Assembly: GCA_024508725.1 (NCBI GenBank)
Contig: JANINS010000003.1
Location: 496,001 to 560,000, forward strand
Source of the DNA: Chitinophagaceae bacterium
GTDB taxonomy: Bacteria; Bacteroidota; Bacteroidia; Chitinophagales; Chitinophagaceae
Reading direction: 5' to 3'
DNA length: 64,000 nucleotides
The translations under genes were made by a program, and so were the position numbers. The notes under the pieces were generated by a model. The model worked only from the letters and a program-made list of their open reading frames with translations, did not search any database and had not been told where the DNA came from. Shown in pieces: positions 26,710 to 35,506 of this stretch; position 1 is the first letter of the stretch; each line of letters begins with the position of its first letter.

Positions 26710-29160
26710 CTATTGCCTGATAAGTTGAATAAGTACTCCTGCCAAGGCTGTAATGGCTGTAGTAATACCTACTATTTCTGCTGTACTTAACCGTTGCCTG
26801 GTAGTTTCCGGCTTTTTAGGAATAATGATCTCTGCTCCTGGAGTGATCACTGGGTATTTTTTCCCAATCAGATACTTAACCGTTCTTCCCGCATTACCAT
26901 TCGGATACAACACATATATCTTACGTTTATCTGCAAGGCTTGTTAAACCTCCCGCCCTGTCAAGATAATCTTCCAGGTCCATTCCATCCTCATAAACAAC
27001 TTGTGTAGGAAACAATACTTCACCACTAATACGCACTTCAGATTTTCTTTGCGGGATCGTTAACACATCGCCTTCTTCAAGAACAATATCTTCAACACCA
27101 CCCGGGGTGCTCAAAACATCTGCTAAGTTGATAGCGATCTGGTCGAAAGGCCTGATTACTTCTTCCTGAACTTTGCCTGTAGTATCTTTTAACTGCTCCT
27201 GTATCTTGGTAATCTTTTGCCTGGTTAACTGTGATACAACTGAATTATTATTTAACCTTTTAAGGTAAACACCACTTGCATAAGCTTCTCTGGTAAGCCC
27301 ACCGGCTCGTTTGATGAGGTCACTCACCCTTTCAGTTTTACTTTGTAATACATAATTCCCGGGATAACTCACTTCACCTTCCACCCTAACATTTACCTGG
27401 GTACGGTACGATGGATTTTTTCTAACAACGATAACATCGTAAGGACGAAGCTTTGTCTCGTTACCTGCAACAGCCAGGCTTTCTATTGACTGCACATTGA
27501 TCACTTCAGCGATCTGTAGATCAGAAGTATCCACTCCCACTCTTTTTACACGTCGTGCAATCTCAATTCGTTGTGGTGAAGCCGCATCGGTAAATCCGCC
27601 TGAAAGCAACAATGCATCTCTTAAGGTCATATTTTCTTTGTAAGAGAACTCGCCGGGTTTTCTCACCTCACCATTAATAAGGATCGTTTGCCTGTCCCTG
27701 AAATTTAAAATAGAAGAGATGGTAACCTGGTCATCTTTTTTTAGCTGGATGTCTTTTTCTGCTCCACTCAATATGGCAGCAGGATTAAACGCAAGGATCT
27801 CTTCTGACAAATCCGTTTTAAGTCTTGTAACAAAGCCTCTGTCGAGATAAGCTTCTTCTTTCAATCCCTGTGCTCTTTTGATCAATTGCGTAACCGTTAA
27901 TCCTTGTGTAAGTTCATATTCTCCTGGCAGGTAAACTGCACCCTGGATGATCACACGATTAGCAAAACGATCGATCACCTTACTCACCACGAATGATTCA
28001 GAACGGGAAGGGAAATAAGCACTGAATTTATCACTCGGTATATCGAAGATCTGTTTTTCTGTATTCGTAGTTTTGTATGCCTTGATGCTGGCTGTATAAG
28101 CACTGTCTGTAAACCCACCGGCATATTCCAGTACCTGTTGAAGTGATTCTCCCGGCTTAACTTCAAACAAACCTTTCCGCTTCACTTCTCCTTCAAACGA
28201 TACCCTGGCTGTGTAAGCAGGTATACGTATCACGTCCTGGTCTCTTAATAAAATATTGCCTGTTTGATTTCCGTTGATCAGAAAATCATACATGTCAAGT
28301 TGATCAATGGTCTTTCCATTTCTTACTACCTGTATGTTTCGCATGCTACCGATCTCGTTAGGGCCACCGGATAAATACAATGCATTAAAGACGGTTGCAA
28401 GAGACGGAAGTGTGTAAGTGCCCGGTTTATTTACTTCACCCAGTATCGTTACCTTGATACTTCTGATTCGGCCGATGCTGATGTTTACCTTGGTAAGGCC
28501 TGTACGAATATTGGAATACCCTGAACTTGCCAGTTTGGCTTTGATCTTTGTTGTAGCCTGCTCCAGTGTTAATCCTGCCACATACATGGTACCTGCATAA
28601 GGAATAGTGATGTCTCCTTCAGGAGATACTTTCAAATTATGTTTTGCCTCCTGGTATCCGTAAATATTGATCACTATCTCATCTCCCGGGCCAATGATAT
28701 AGTTTACAGGTGTAGCGATCTGGAGATTGGGTTCTAACTGTAAAACACCATTGTTAAATATCTCTAACCCAAATATCCGTTTTGGATTTTTTACTGTCAT
28801 CGTATCATTCCTAATAACAGGCATCCTGGAATCGCTCCTGGTGTCTGCCACATCATAATCTTCACGGTTATCTTTCTTACTTTTTGCATCACTTTCTGCA
28901 TTCAGTAACAGAGCCCTGTCAATTCGCTGTACGATCAGGTTGGCTTCTACCACCGACATCCCTCTTTGCAACATCAGTTGGTAGGCCTCCTTGGTAGTAG
29001 CATTATTTCTCTTTAACCCTTGAGCAATCAATACGATCTGTTCATCAGAAATATCAGCTGAGCGAACTGAGTTCAGATTATCAGGTAACCCGGGAATTTG
29101 TTGTGCATTGGCAATAACACCTGCCCAAAAAAATATCAAAATAAATAATACGCTTTTCAT
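26710..29160 (-). CDS. Outer-membrane polysaccharide export protein, Wza-like with multiple SLBB repeats
   Basis: An exported 816-residue protein. MKSVLFILIFFWAGVIANAQQ is a signal peptide, and the ATG at 29160 is preferred over an upstream GTG at 29181. A polysaccharide-export (Wza) domain lies at about residues 145-230 (YIIGPGDEIVINIYG). Six SLBB-type repeats follow, marked by VTILGEVNKPGTY, VSFEGEVKRKGLF, VIIQGAVYLPGEY, ILINGEVRKPGEF, VRVEGEVSYPGNY and VRISGEVLFPTQV, and a hydrophobic C-terminal helix ends the protein. It would form the channel for the exported chain, with Wzz as its inner-membrane partner. Confidence 0.92.
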   Translation of the reverse strand: MKSVLFILIFFWAGVIANAQQIPGLPDNLNSVRSADISDEQIVLIAQGLKRNNATTKEAYQLMLQRGMSVVEANLIVQRIDRALLLNAESDAKSKKDNREDYDVADTRSDSRMPVIRNDTMTVKNPKRIFGLEIFNNGVLQLEPNLQIATPVNYIIGPGDEIVINIYGYQEAKHNLKVSPEGDITIPYAGTMYVAGLTLEQATTKIKAKLASSGYSNIRTGLTKVNISIGRIRSIKVTILGEVNKPGTYTLPSLATVFNALYLSGGPNEIGSMRNIQVVRNGKTIDQLDMYDFLINGNQTGNILLRDQDVIRIPAYTARVSFEGEVKRKGLFEVKPGESLQQVLEYAGGFTDSAYTASIKAYKTTNTEKQIFDIPSDKFSAYFPSRSESFVVSKVIDRFANRVIIQGAVYLPGEYELTQGLTVTQLIKRAQGLKEEAYLDRGFVTRLKTDLSEEILAFNPAAILSGAEKDIQLKKDDQVTISSILNFRDRQTILINGEVRKPGEFSYKENMTLRDALLLSGGFTDAASPQRIEIARRVKRVGVDTSDLQIAEVINVQSIESLAVAGNETKLRPYDVIVVRKNPSYRTQVNVRVEGEVSYPGNYVLQSKTERVSDLIKRAGGLTREAYASGVYLKRLNNNSVVSQLTRQKITKIQEQLKDTTGKVQEEVIRPFDQIAINLADVLSTPGGVEDIVLEEGDVLTIPQRKSEVRISGEVLFPTQVVYEDGMDLEDYLDRAGGLTSLADKRKIYVLYPNGNAGRTVKYLIGKKYPVITPGAEIIIPKKPETTRQRLSTAEIVGITTAITALAGVLIQLIRQ

Positions 29161-29202
29161 CTTGGAATATGTTTTCTTCACGCTGCCTACACCTGCATTT
29201 TT

Positions 29203-29982
29203 CTAAAAATATTTACTTCCGGCTGTTTCCTTCCATGTGTCAAAACCCTCGTTCTCCCATGGCATTCCCCGGCTGAATTTTTGCGGCCATGGATAGTGAG
29301 ACTCACCAGTTTCACGAGATCGGATATCCCTAACATCTTTCACTGCTTTAGCAGGATTTCCCACTGCCAGCATGTAATCTTCAAGGTCTTTCCCAACAAT
29401 GCTACCAGCACCAACCAAACAATGCTTCCCTATTTTAACGCCCGGCAACAAAACCGAAAATACAGCGATCTGGCTAAAATCACCTACCGTAGGTCCAATA
29501 CAAACATTTGATGGTGGATGGGGGTCGTTGGTAAAAACAACATAGGGATAGATAAATACGAAGTTCCCGATGGTTGACTGTTGCCCTATATGAACATTAC
29601 TGTGCAACCAACAATGATTTCCAAATGTAACATGTCCCTGTATATCGCAAAGAGTACCTACACGGCATCCATCTCCGAAAATACTTTTTTCCCGGATCGT
29701 AACCCTATGACCTGTAGAGAACTGTTTGCCGATAGTGGTATTGCAGTATATGATAGAATGGCTTCTTATAAAAGCGCCTTCGCCAATCAGTGTAACGCCG
29801 TTTTCATAATTACTATCATCATAATAATCCGAAACCGGCTCACCTATCACACAATCATTTGCTATAACGCTGTTATCACCGATAACCACGTTATCATATA
29901 TAACCGTGTTATCACCGATCTTTACATTCTTCCCAATAGTTGCCTTTGGGCTAATGTATACGTTTCTGTTATTGAATTTCAT
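29203..29982 (-). CDS. Left-handed beta-helix acyltransferase
   Basis: A 259-residue hexapeptide-repeat protein (ISPKATIGKNVKIGDNTVIYDNVVIGDN and many more), with a long insert containing SHSIIYCNTTIG and FTNDPHPPS, followed by VGAGSIVGKDLEDYMLAVGNPAKAVK. Such proteins are typically O- or N-acetyltransferases acting on sugar nucleotides. The C-terminal 35 residues (WPQKFSRGMPWENEGF) form a distinct tail of the kind seen in WbbJ-like proteins. It may supply the acetyl group for the 3-amino sugar (FdtC function), but that is only inferred from its place. Confidence 0.8.
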   Translation of the reverse strand: MKFNNRNVYISPKATIGKNVKIGDNTVIYDNVVIGDNSVIANDCVIGEPVSDYYDDSNYENGVTLIGEGAFIRSHSIIYCNTTIGKQFSTGHRVTIREKSIFGDGCRVGTLCDIQGHVTFGNHCWLHSNVHIGQQSTIGNFVFIYPYVVFTNDPHPPSNVCIGPTVGDFSQIAVFSVLLPGVKIGKHCLVGAGSIVGKDLEDYMLAVGNPAKAVKDVRDIRSRETGESHYPWPQKFSRGMPWENEGFDTWKETAGSKYF

Positions 29983-30106
29983 TTGGTGTATTACTTTTCT
30001 AATTGCCGCTCAACTCTATCAGATAAGACCGCCACAGCATTAAGTTTTGTTTTTAGGAGCATAACAACTCATACTTGACGGAAATTCAAAGCACCCATCT
30101 CACAGT

Positions 30107-30874
30107 TTACAAATATTGGAAAACTTTTCTGATTGGTTTCAGCACCACCGTATACCACTTTGGTCGTATGCCATTAAATGACCATGCTCTATAATCTTCA
30201 AGATGTGCTTTGATGCGGTTTTTGAAACTCCTGTTACTCATACCACCAGAACGCATATGAACCAAAACCCTTGGTAAGTAGCTAATAGCAATTTTATTGA
30301 TATACATAAAACGCAACAATAATTCGTAATCTGCTGCACTTCTCAACCTGGTATCGAACAAACCGAATTTTTCATACACTTCCTTTTTAACAAAAAATGT
30401 AGGATGTGGTGGCATCCATCCGATCAGGAAATTATCTCGTTTGTATTCCCCCGACTTCCATTTACGCACCACCTTGCTGGTTTTTTCTGCATCAACATAT
30501 AACAGGTCCGCATACAAGGCATCACAACCTGTGGTTTCAAAATGGTTCACCACATCAGAAATAACCCTGGCATCTGCATAAAAATCATCTGAGTTAAGTA
30601 TCCCGATAATATCGCCGGTAGCGATCTTAATTCCCTTGTTCATGGCATCATAAATACCATTATCGGGTTCGCATACGAGTTGTGTTACATGTCCGAAAGT
30701 ATTTACAATAGAAAGTGTTTCATCTTTTGAGCATCCATCTACAACCAGGTGTTCAATATGAGGATACTCCTGTGCATCAATAGATGCAAGCGTATCTTTT
30801 ACAGTAGAGGCACTGTTATAAGTGGCAGTGATAATGGTTACTCTTGTCAATTTTGTCTCAGGTAATATATACAT
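30107..30874 (-). CDS. Glycosyltransferase, family 2 (WcaA-like)
   Basis: A 255-residue GT-A protein: RVTIITATYNSASTVKDTLASID, VVDGCSKDETLSIV, VCEPDNGIYDAMNKGIKIATGD and ILNSDDFYAD supply the nucleotide-binding and DxD parts. HPTFFVKKEVYEKFGLFD then RSAADYELLLRFM is the catalytic region. Closest in pattern to WcaA-type colanic acid glycosyltransferases. It lies 3 bases after the adjacent aminotransferase gene. Confidence 0.9.
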   Translation of the reverse strand: MYILPETKLTRVTIITATYNSASTVKDTLASIDAQEYPHIEHLVVDGCSKDETLSIVNTFGHVTQLVCEPDNGIYDAMNKGIKIATGDIIGILNSDDFYADARVISDVVNHFETTGCDALYADLLYVDAEKTSKVVRKWKSGEYKRDNFLIGWMPPHPTFFVKKEVYEKFGLFDTRLRSAADYELLLRFMYINKIAISYLPRVLVHMRSGGMSNRSFKNRIKAHLEDYRAWSFNGIRPKWYTVVLKPIRKVFQYL

Positions 30875-30877
30875 GTA

Positions 30878-32032
30878 TCAGCTTGCAGAAGCAACAACTG
30901 TTTCTTCGTTTGAAGCCGCTGTTTGATTTCCTGTATAGAAATTTCGAATATTTTCAGCAACATACGAGATCATTGCCTCAGTCAGTTCCGGATACAATGG
31001 CAATGATAATATGCTGGATTGATATGATGATGCAATGGGAAAATCTGATGAATGATATCCCAGGTAAGTGTAACACGGTAAATTCGGCAACGCAGTAGGA
31101 TAATGTATCGCTGTTTCTATCCCACGTTCTTTCAGGTACTGCATCAACTCGTCTCTTTGTTCACACCTGATAACATACAAGTGATAGCTATGCATCGAAC
31201 CTGTACGCTCAGTAGGAATAACTATCTTTTTAATATCACTCAAATATTTATTATACAAGGCGGCTTTCTCTCTCCGTTGTGCAGTCCATTGTTGTAGAAA
31301 AGGAAGCTTTGCTCCAAGTATCGCTGCCTGTAATCCGTCAAGTCTGCTGTTGATGCCCTCAATGATATGATGATGTTTTTTTAAAGCACCATGGTTGGCA
31401 TACATACGGCATTTCTCAGCCAGCTTTTCATCATTGGTTGTGATACACCCTGCATCCCCATAAGCACCAAGATTTTTGCCAGGGTAAAAACTAAACGATC
31501 CTGCAATACCTGTTAATCCTGCTCTTACACCATTCAGTTCGGATAAATGCGATTGTGCACAATCTTCTATCAGGTATATGCCATGCTTGTCGCAAATGCT
31601 TTTGATCGTATCTATGGCACACATCTGGCCCTGAAGATGCACTGCAATCACTGCTTTGGTTGCAGGAGTTATGGCTGTATCCAGTTTTGTTTCGTCCATG
31701 CTGTAGAAATCGGGATGAATATCGACGAACACTGGCTTTGCACCTGTTTGCGTAATGGTCTCAGAACTGGATATCCAGCTATTCGCAACTGTAATTACTT
31801 CATCACCTTCACCAATACCGAGCATCTTCATCAGTATATATAATGAATCTGTTCCGTTTGCACAGGATATCACATGACTTACACCATATTGCTCTGCAAA
31901 TGCAGACTCAAATGCTTTTACATACTTACCTCCAATAAATGCGGTTTCTGTGATCACATTACTGATCGCTGTATCGATTTCGGTTTTGATACTCTCATAT
32001 TGAGCCTTAAGATCTACAAATGGAACTTTCAT
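30878..32032 (-). CDS. DegT-family aminotransferase, WbpE/WlbC-like
   Basis: PLP-dependent sugar aminotransferase of 384 residues. MKVPFVDLKAQYESIKTEID, SCANGTDSLYILMK, VITVANSWISSSETI, LIEDCAQSHLSE and [17 protein letters not shown] (Lys binds PLP) place it in the family. The gene order oxidoreductase (32622), acetyltransferase (32071), aminotransferase matches wbpB-wbpD-wbpE, so the probable reaction is amination of UDP-3-keto-GlcNAc-uronate. The last 15 residues are an unusual Ser/Ala/Val-rich tail. Confidence 0.88.
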   Translation of the reverse strand: MKVPFVDLKAQYESIKTEIDTAISNVITETAFIGGKYVKAFESAFAEQYGVSHVISCANGTDSLYILMKMLGIGEGDEVITVANSWISSSETITQTGAKPVFVDIHPDFYSMDETKLDTAITPATKAVIAVHLQGQMCAIDTIKSICDKHGIYLIEDCAQSHLSELNGVRAGLTGIAGSFSFYPGKNLGAYGDAGCITTNDEKLAEKCRMYANHGALKKHHHIIEGINSRLDGLQAAILGAKLPFLQQWTAQRREKAALYNKYLSDIKKIVIPTERTGSMHSYHLYVIRCEQRDELMQYLKERGIETAIHYPTALPNLPCYTYLGYHSSDFPIASSYQSSILSLPLYPELTEAMISYVAENIRNFYTGNQTAASNEETVVASAS

Positions 32033-32070
32033 GAAAAAAAATTAATGGATGCTTGTGGAAGCGATTCTTA

Positions 32071-32553
32071 CTATTTATTATTTATTCTATCCTGCACTCG
32101 TATTAATCTTGCCGGGTTTCCTGCATATACACCTGGCTCAGTAATATTTTTTGTAACAACCGAACCTGCTCCGATTACAACATTATCGCAAATATTTACT
32201 GCAAGTATTGTGGCATTAGATCCAATAGACACTTTATTTCCTATATTGGTTTCTTTCCATTTACTCTGGTCGCCACCTGCCGGACCACCTGAAGAGAAAA
32301 GATCGTTGATAAACATCACGCCATGACCGATAAAACAATCGCAACCGATTGTTACAAGCTCACATATAAAACTGTGTGATTGAATTTTTGTACGGTTACC
32401 AATCGTTACTTTTTTTTGAATCTCGGTAAAAGGACCTACAAAACAATCGTCGCCAATAATACAACCATATAAGTTTACGGGTTGTACAACTTTTACGCCC
32501 TTACCAAATACTACATCTTTCTTAATGCAACTTTCAAATATCTGTGGCTCCAT
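32071..32553 (-). CDS. Hexapeptide N-acetyltransferase, WbpD/WlbB-like
   Basis: A 160-residue left-handed beta-helix protein. VVFGKGVKVVQPVNLYGC, IGDDCFVGPFTEIQ, IGNRTKIQSHSFICELVTIG, CFIGHGVMFINDLF and GAGSVVTKNITEPGVYAGNPARL match WlbB/WbpD, which acetylates the 3-amino group of UDP-GlcNAc3NA. A catalytic-type histidine and asparagine occur in SHSFICE and FIND. Its neighbours, an oxidoreductase and an aminotransferase, form the rest of the 2,3-diamino uronic acid route. Confidence 0.85.
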   Translation of the reverse strand: MEPQIFESCIKKDVVFGKGVKVVQPVNLYGCIIGDDCFVGPFTEIQKKVTIGNRTKIQSHSFICELVTIGCDCFIGHGVMFINDLFSSGGPAGGDQSKWKETNIGNKVSIGSNATILAVNICDNVVIGAGSVVTKNITEPGVYAGNPARLIRVQDRINNK

Positions 32554-32621
32554 ATCAACGCAGCTTTGTTATTCTTATTCCTTTTCTTGTCATCCGAGGT
32601 TCGAAGTATCTCTTTTCTTAC

Positions 32622-33674
32622 TTATAAACTTAATGCTCTTTCTTTTCTTCTCTCGGGTATTTGATCAAAACGCAATGCAGAATGGTAAATCCGCTCAATG
32701 ATCTCTACCGTCTTCAATCCTTCAAAAGAGTTAGTTGAAATAGTAGCCCCATGGTTCAATACTTCAATAAGGTTATCATACACTTTATCATGATTACTCA
32801 TGCTACCAAAATAAGTTCCATAGTTATTAGGCTTATTCCCTTCCGGAAGATTCTCAATCTTGTAACCTTCAATATGCTGGTACTCCAGTTCATTTAAATA
32901 TTGTCCGCCAATTTTCACAGTTCCTTTTTCACCAAATATCGTGAGTGAACCCTCCATATTTTTTTCATAAGCATTCACTGTATAATTTACGGTACCAATT
33001 GCCCCGTTCTGAAACTCAAGTATCACCACACCAGTATCTTCAAACTCGATAATGTTTTTATGAGCATAGTTATTCATGAATGCATTTACACTTTTTACAT
33101 CACCGATCATCCAGTAAAGCAAGTCAACGAAATGACTGAATTGGGTGAACAATGTACCGCCATCAAGATCTAATGTTCCCTTCCAGGAATTATGATAGTA
33201 ATCTGGATTACGATTCCAGAAGCAACTCAGTTGAATGCTATAGATTTTCCCCAATCTTCCTTCGTCTATCAGTTTTTTTACAGCTTCAACAGGAGGATTG
33301 AAACGATTTTGTTTGATGGCAAACAATCGCTTATTGGCTCTCTCAGAAGCTTTGATCATTTCTCCACACTCATTCACACTTAAACCCATTGGCTTTTCGC
33401 AAAGCACATGCATGCCTGCTTTTAAACAAGCAATGGTATGAGTTGCATGTAAACCATTAGGACTGCAAATAGCTGCTACGTGAATATCTTTTTCTTCACG
33501 TAGCATCTCTTCCAAATCATAATAAGCCTTTGCCCCATATTGTTGGGCCATAGCATTTGCCTTCTCAGCAACGATGTCGCAGACAGCTTTGAGTTTTCCT
33601 CTCTTGGAAATATGTTCTGCATGGCGTTGAGCTATTCTGCCACAGCCTACAATAGCAAAATTTATTTCAGACAT
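32622..33674 (-). CDS. Gfo/Idh/MocA oxidoreductase, WbpB/WlbA-like
   Basis: A 350-residue NAD-dependent dehydrogenase. FAIVGCGRIAQRHAEHI (Rossmann start), ICSPNGLHATHTIACLKAGMHVLCEKPMGL with the catalytic EKP lysine, and FNPPVEAVKKLIDEGRLGKIY are visible, followed by LDGGTLFTQFSHFVDLLYWM in the substrate domain. The pattern is close to UDP-GlcNAc-uronate 3-dehydrogenases. The partner 6-dehydrogenase (WbpA) that would make the substrate is not in the window. Confidence 0.83.
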   Translation of the reverse strand: MSEINFAIVGCGRIAQRHAEHISKRGKLKAVCDIVAEKANAMAQQYGAKAYYDLEEMLREEKDIHVAAICSPNGLHATHTIACLKAGMHVLCEKPMGLSVNECGEMIKASERANKRLFAIKQNRFNPPVEAVKKLIDEGRLGKIYSIQLSCFWNRNPDYYHNSWKGTLDLDGGTLFTQFSHFVDLLYWMIGDVKSVNAFMNNYAHKNIIEFEDTGVVILEFQNGAIGTVNYTVNAYEKNMEGSLTIFGEKGTVKIGGQYLNELEYQHIEGYKIENLPEGNKPNNYGTYFGSMSNHDKVYDNLIEVLNHGATISTNSFEGLKTVEIIERIYHSALRFDQIPERRKERALSL

Positions 33675-33751
33675 AAATTGTATTGAATTTATTATTGTTA
33701 ATTTTCTCGAAGTACTTGATTGATTTTCGCTATTATAATTCGGGAACCAAT

Positions 33752-35497
33752 TTAGCGTTCTATCACACAGTTTTCAAGAACCAACATGTCCATGTTAGTT
33801 CTTAAGAAACATTCTAATGCTTCCACAGGAGTATTTACTATCGGCTCGTTCTCATTAAAACTTGTGTTCAACAAAATAGGAACACCTGTTTTTTGCCTGA
33901 ATGTTTCGATAAGCCTGTAATATCTCGGACTAACTTCTTTATCTACGGTTTGTAACCTGCCTGTGCCATCAACGTGAGTTACAGCAGGTATGGCAGTATG
34001 CTTCTCTTTTTTTATAGGAAATACCTTCTCCATAAACGGTACTACATCGTTCACTTCAAAATACTCATCCACATACTCTTTTAGAATGCTTGGAGCAAAT
34101 GGTCTGAAGCTTTCTCTTCTCTTGATCTTTGCATTCAGCAGGTCTTTTGCATCACTTCTTCTTGGATCTGCAAGTATACTTCTTCCTCCTAAGGCCCTTG
34201 GACCAAATTCTGCCCTGCCACTGAACCAACCAACTACACCGGCATTTACCAACCTGTTACTTACGGTTTCAAATAGTTCATCATCACTCAGTCTTCTGTA
34301 ACTAATACTCCGATCATTCAAGAGTTTTTCTATTTCATCATTCACAAAAGTACTACCCGTATATGCATTCCATATAGGCTGTTGTCTTGGCAAATTTAAC
34401 TTGTGATGTTGCACATATAATGCAGCTCCCATTGATATTCCTGCATCATGACCGGCAGATGGAATATATACTTGTTTAAATGGCGTGTTGCGTGTGATCT
34501 TACCATTGGCTACACTGTTTTGTGCTACACCTCCGGCAATACACACTTTATCCAATCCTGTTCTTTTATGAAGATGTGTGAGTATATGAAAAATTACTTC
34601 CTCTGTAAATCGTTGTACAGAGGCAGCCATATCTTTATGGTATTGTGACAGTGGTTCGTTTTTCTCCCTCGGTTTGCCAAACACACTCACCATTTTGTCG
34701 CTGTAAATAACCGGTGCAGCAGGTATGTGATCTTCGCCATAAAAGATATAACCCTTGTTGGCTGGTCTGAAATAATCGAAGTTTAGTTTGAACAAACCAT
34801 TAGTGTTGTCGAGTTTTACCACATCCCTCAGCTTATCCACATATTGCGGGTTACCATAAGGAGCGAGACCCATTACTTTATATTCATCGCCATAATGGGG
34901 AAAGCCTAATAGTTGAGTAAAAGCCGTATAAAATATCCCCAGAGAATGAGGGAAATCCACCGAGTCCAACACTTCGATTTTATTTCCTTTGCCTACTCCG
35001 ATCATGGTAGTAGTGAAATCACCGGATCCATCAATGCTTAATACAGCAGCTTCTTCATAAGGTGATGCAAAGAATGCTGATGCAATATGGCTTCTGTGAT
35101 GTTCCACCTGGTGAACTTTTTTTGAAAGATCTGTTGCATTTATTGTTCCCAGAAAAGAGGGATCAAGTGTGAGCAAATCTTTATAAATATTCGCTACCTT
35201 TTTTGCATTGCCAAACCTGTTTGCGATCATAGATAAAGACCCAAGTGGTTGCCTGGCAACGAACATCATTTTCTTAAAGAATTTTGCTGCCGGATCTCTG
35301 CCTATAGCAATATGGTCTACTTTATCGAGAGAAACACCAGCTTCTTTCAGGCAAAACTCAATTGCAAGATTCGGAAAACCGGCCCAATGTTTTACACGTC
35401 GAAATCTTTCTTCTTCGATTGCTGCGATCATTTTTCCATTTACGAAGATCGCTGCCGATGAATCGGCATGGTATGCATTAATCCCTAATATAATCAT
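33752..35497 (-). CDS. Carbamoyltransferase (NodU/CmcH family)
   Basis: A 581-residue enzyme that moves a carbamoyl group from carbamoyl phosphate through carbamoyl-adenylate to a hydroxyl. LGINAYHADSSAAIFVNGK, AIEEERFRRVKHWAGFP, EHHRSHIASAFFASPYEEA and SIDGSGDFTT represent the YrdC-like/Kae1-like N-domain; GRAEFGPRALGGRSILADPR and VLLNTSFNENEPIV are C-terminal hallmarks. In a polysaccharide locus the substrate is probably a sugar of the repeat unit. It starts 10 bases after the MBOAT gene's end, in a set of decorating enzymes. Confidence 0.93.
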   Translation of the reverse strand: MIILGINAYHADSSAAIFVNGKMIAAIEEERFRRVKHWAGFPNLAIEFCLKEAGVSLDKVDHIAIGRDPAAKFFKKMMFVARQPLGSLSMIANRFGNAKKVANIYKDLLTLDPSFLGTINATDLSKKVHQVEHHRSHIASAFFASPYEEAAVLSIDGSGDFTTTMIGVGKGNKIEVLDSVDFPHSLGIFYTAFTQLLGFPHYGDEYKVMGLAPYGNPQYVDKLRDVVKLDNTNGLFKLNFDYFRPANKGYIFYGEDHIPAAPVIYSDKMVSVFGKPREKNEPLSQYHKDMAASVQRFTEEVIFHILTHLHKRTGLDKVCIAGGVAQNSVANGKITRNTPFKQVYIPSAGHDAGISMGAALYVQHHKLNLPRQQPIWNAYTGSTFVNDEIEKLLNDRSISYRRLSDDELFETVSNRLVNAGVVGWFSGRAEFGPRALGGRSILADPRRSDAKDLLNAKIKRRESFRPFAPSILKEYVDEYFEVNDVVPFMEKVFPIKKEKHTAIPAVTHVDGTGRLQTVDKEVSPRYYRLIETFRQKTGVPILLNTSFNENEPIVNTPVEALECFLRTNMDMLVLENCVIER

Positions 35498-35506
35498 GAT
35501 TGTATG

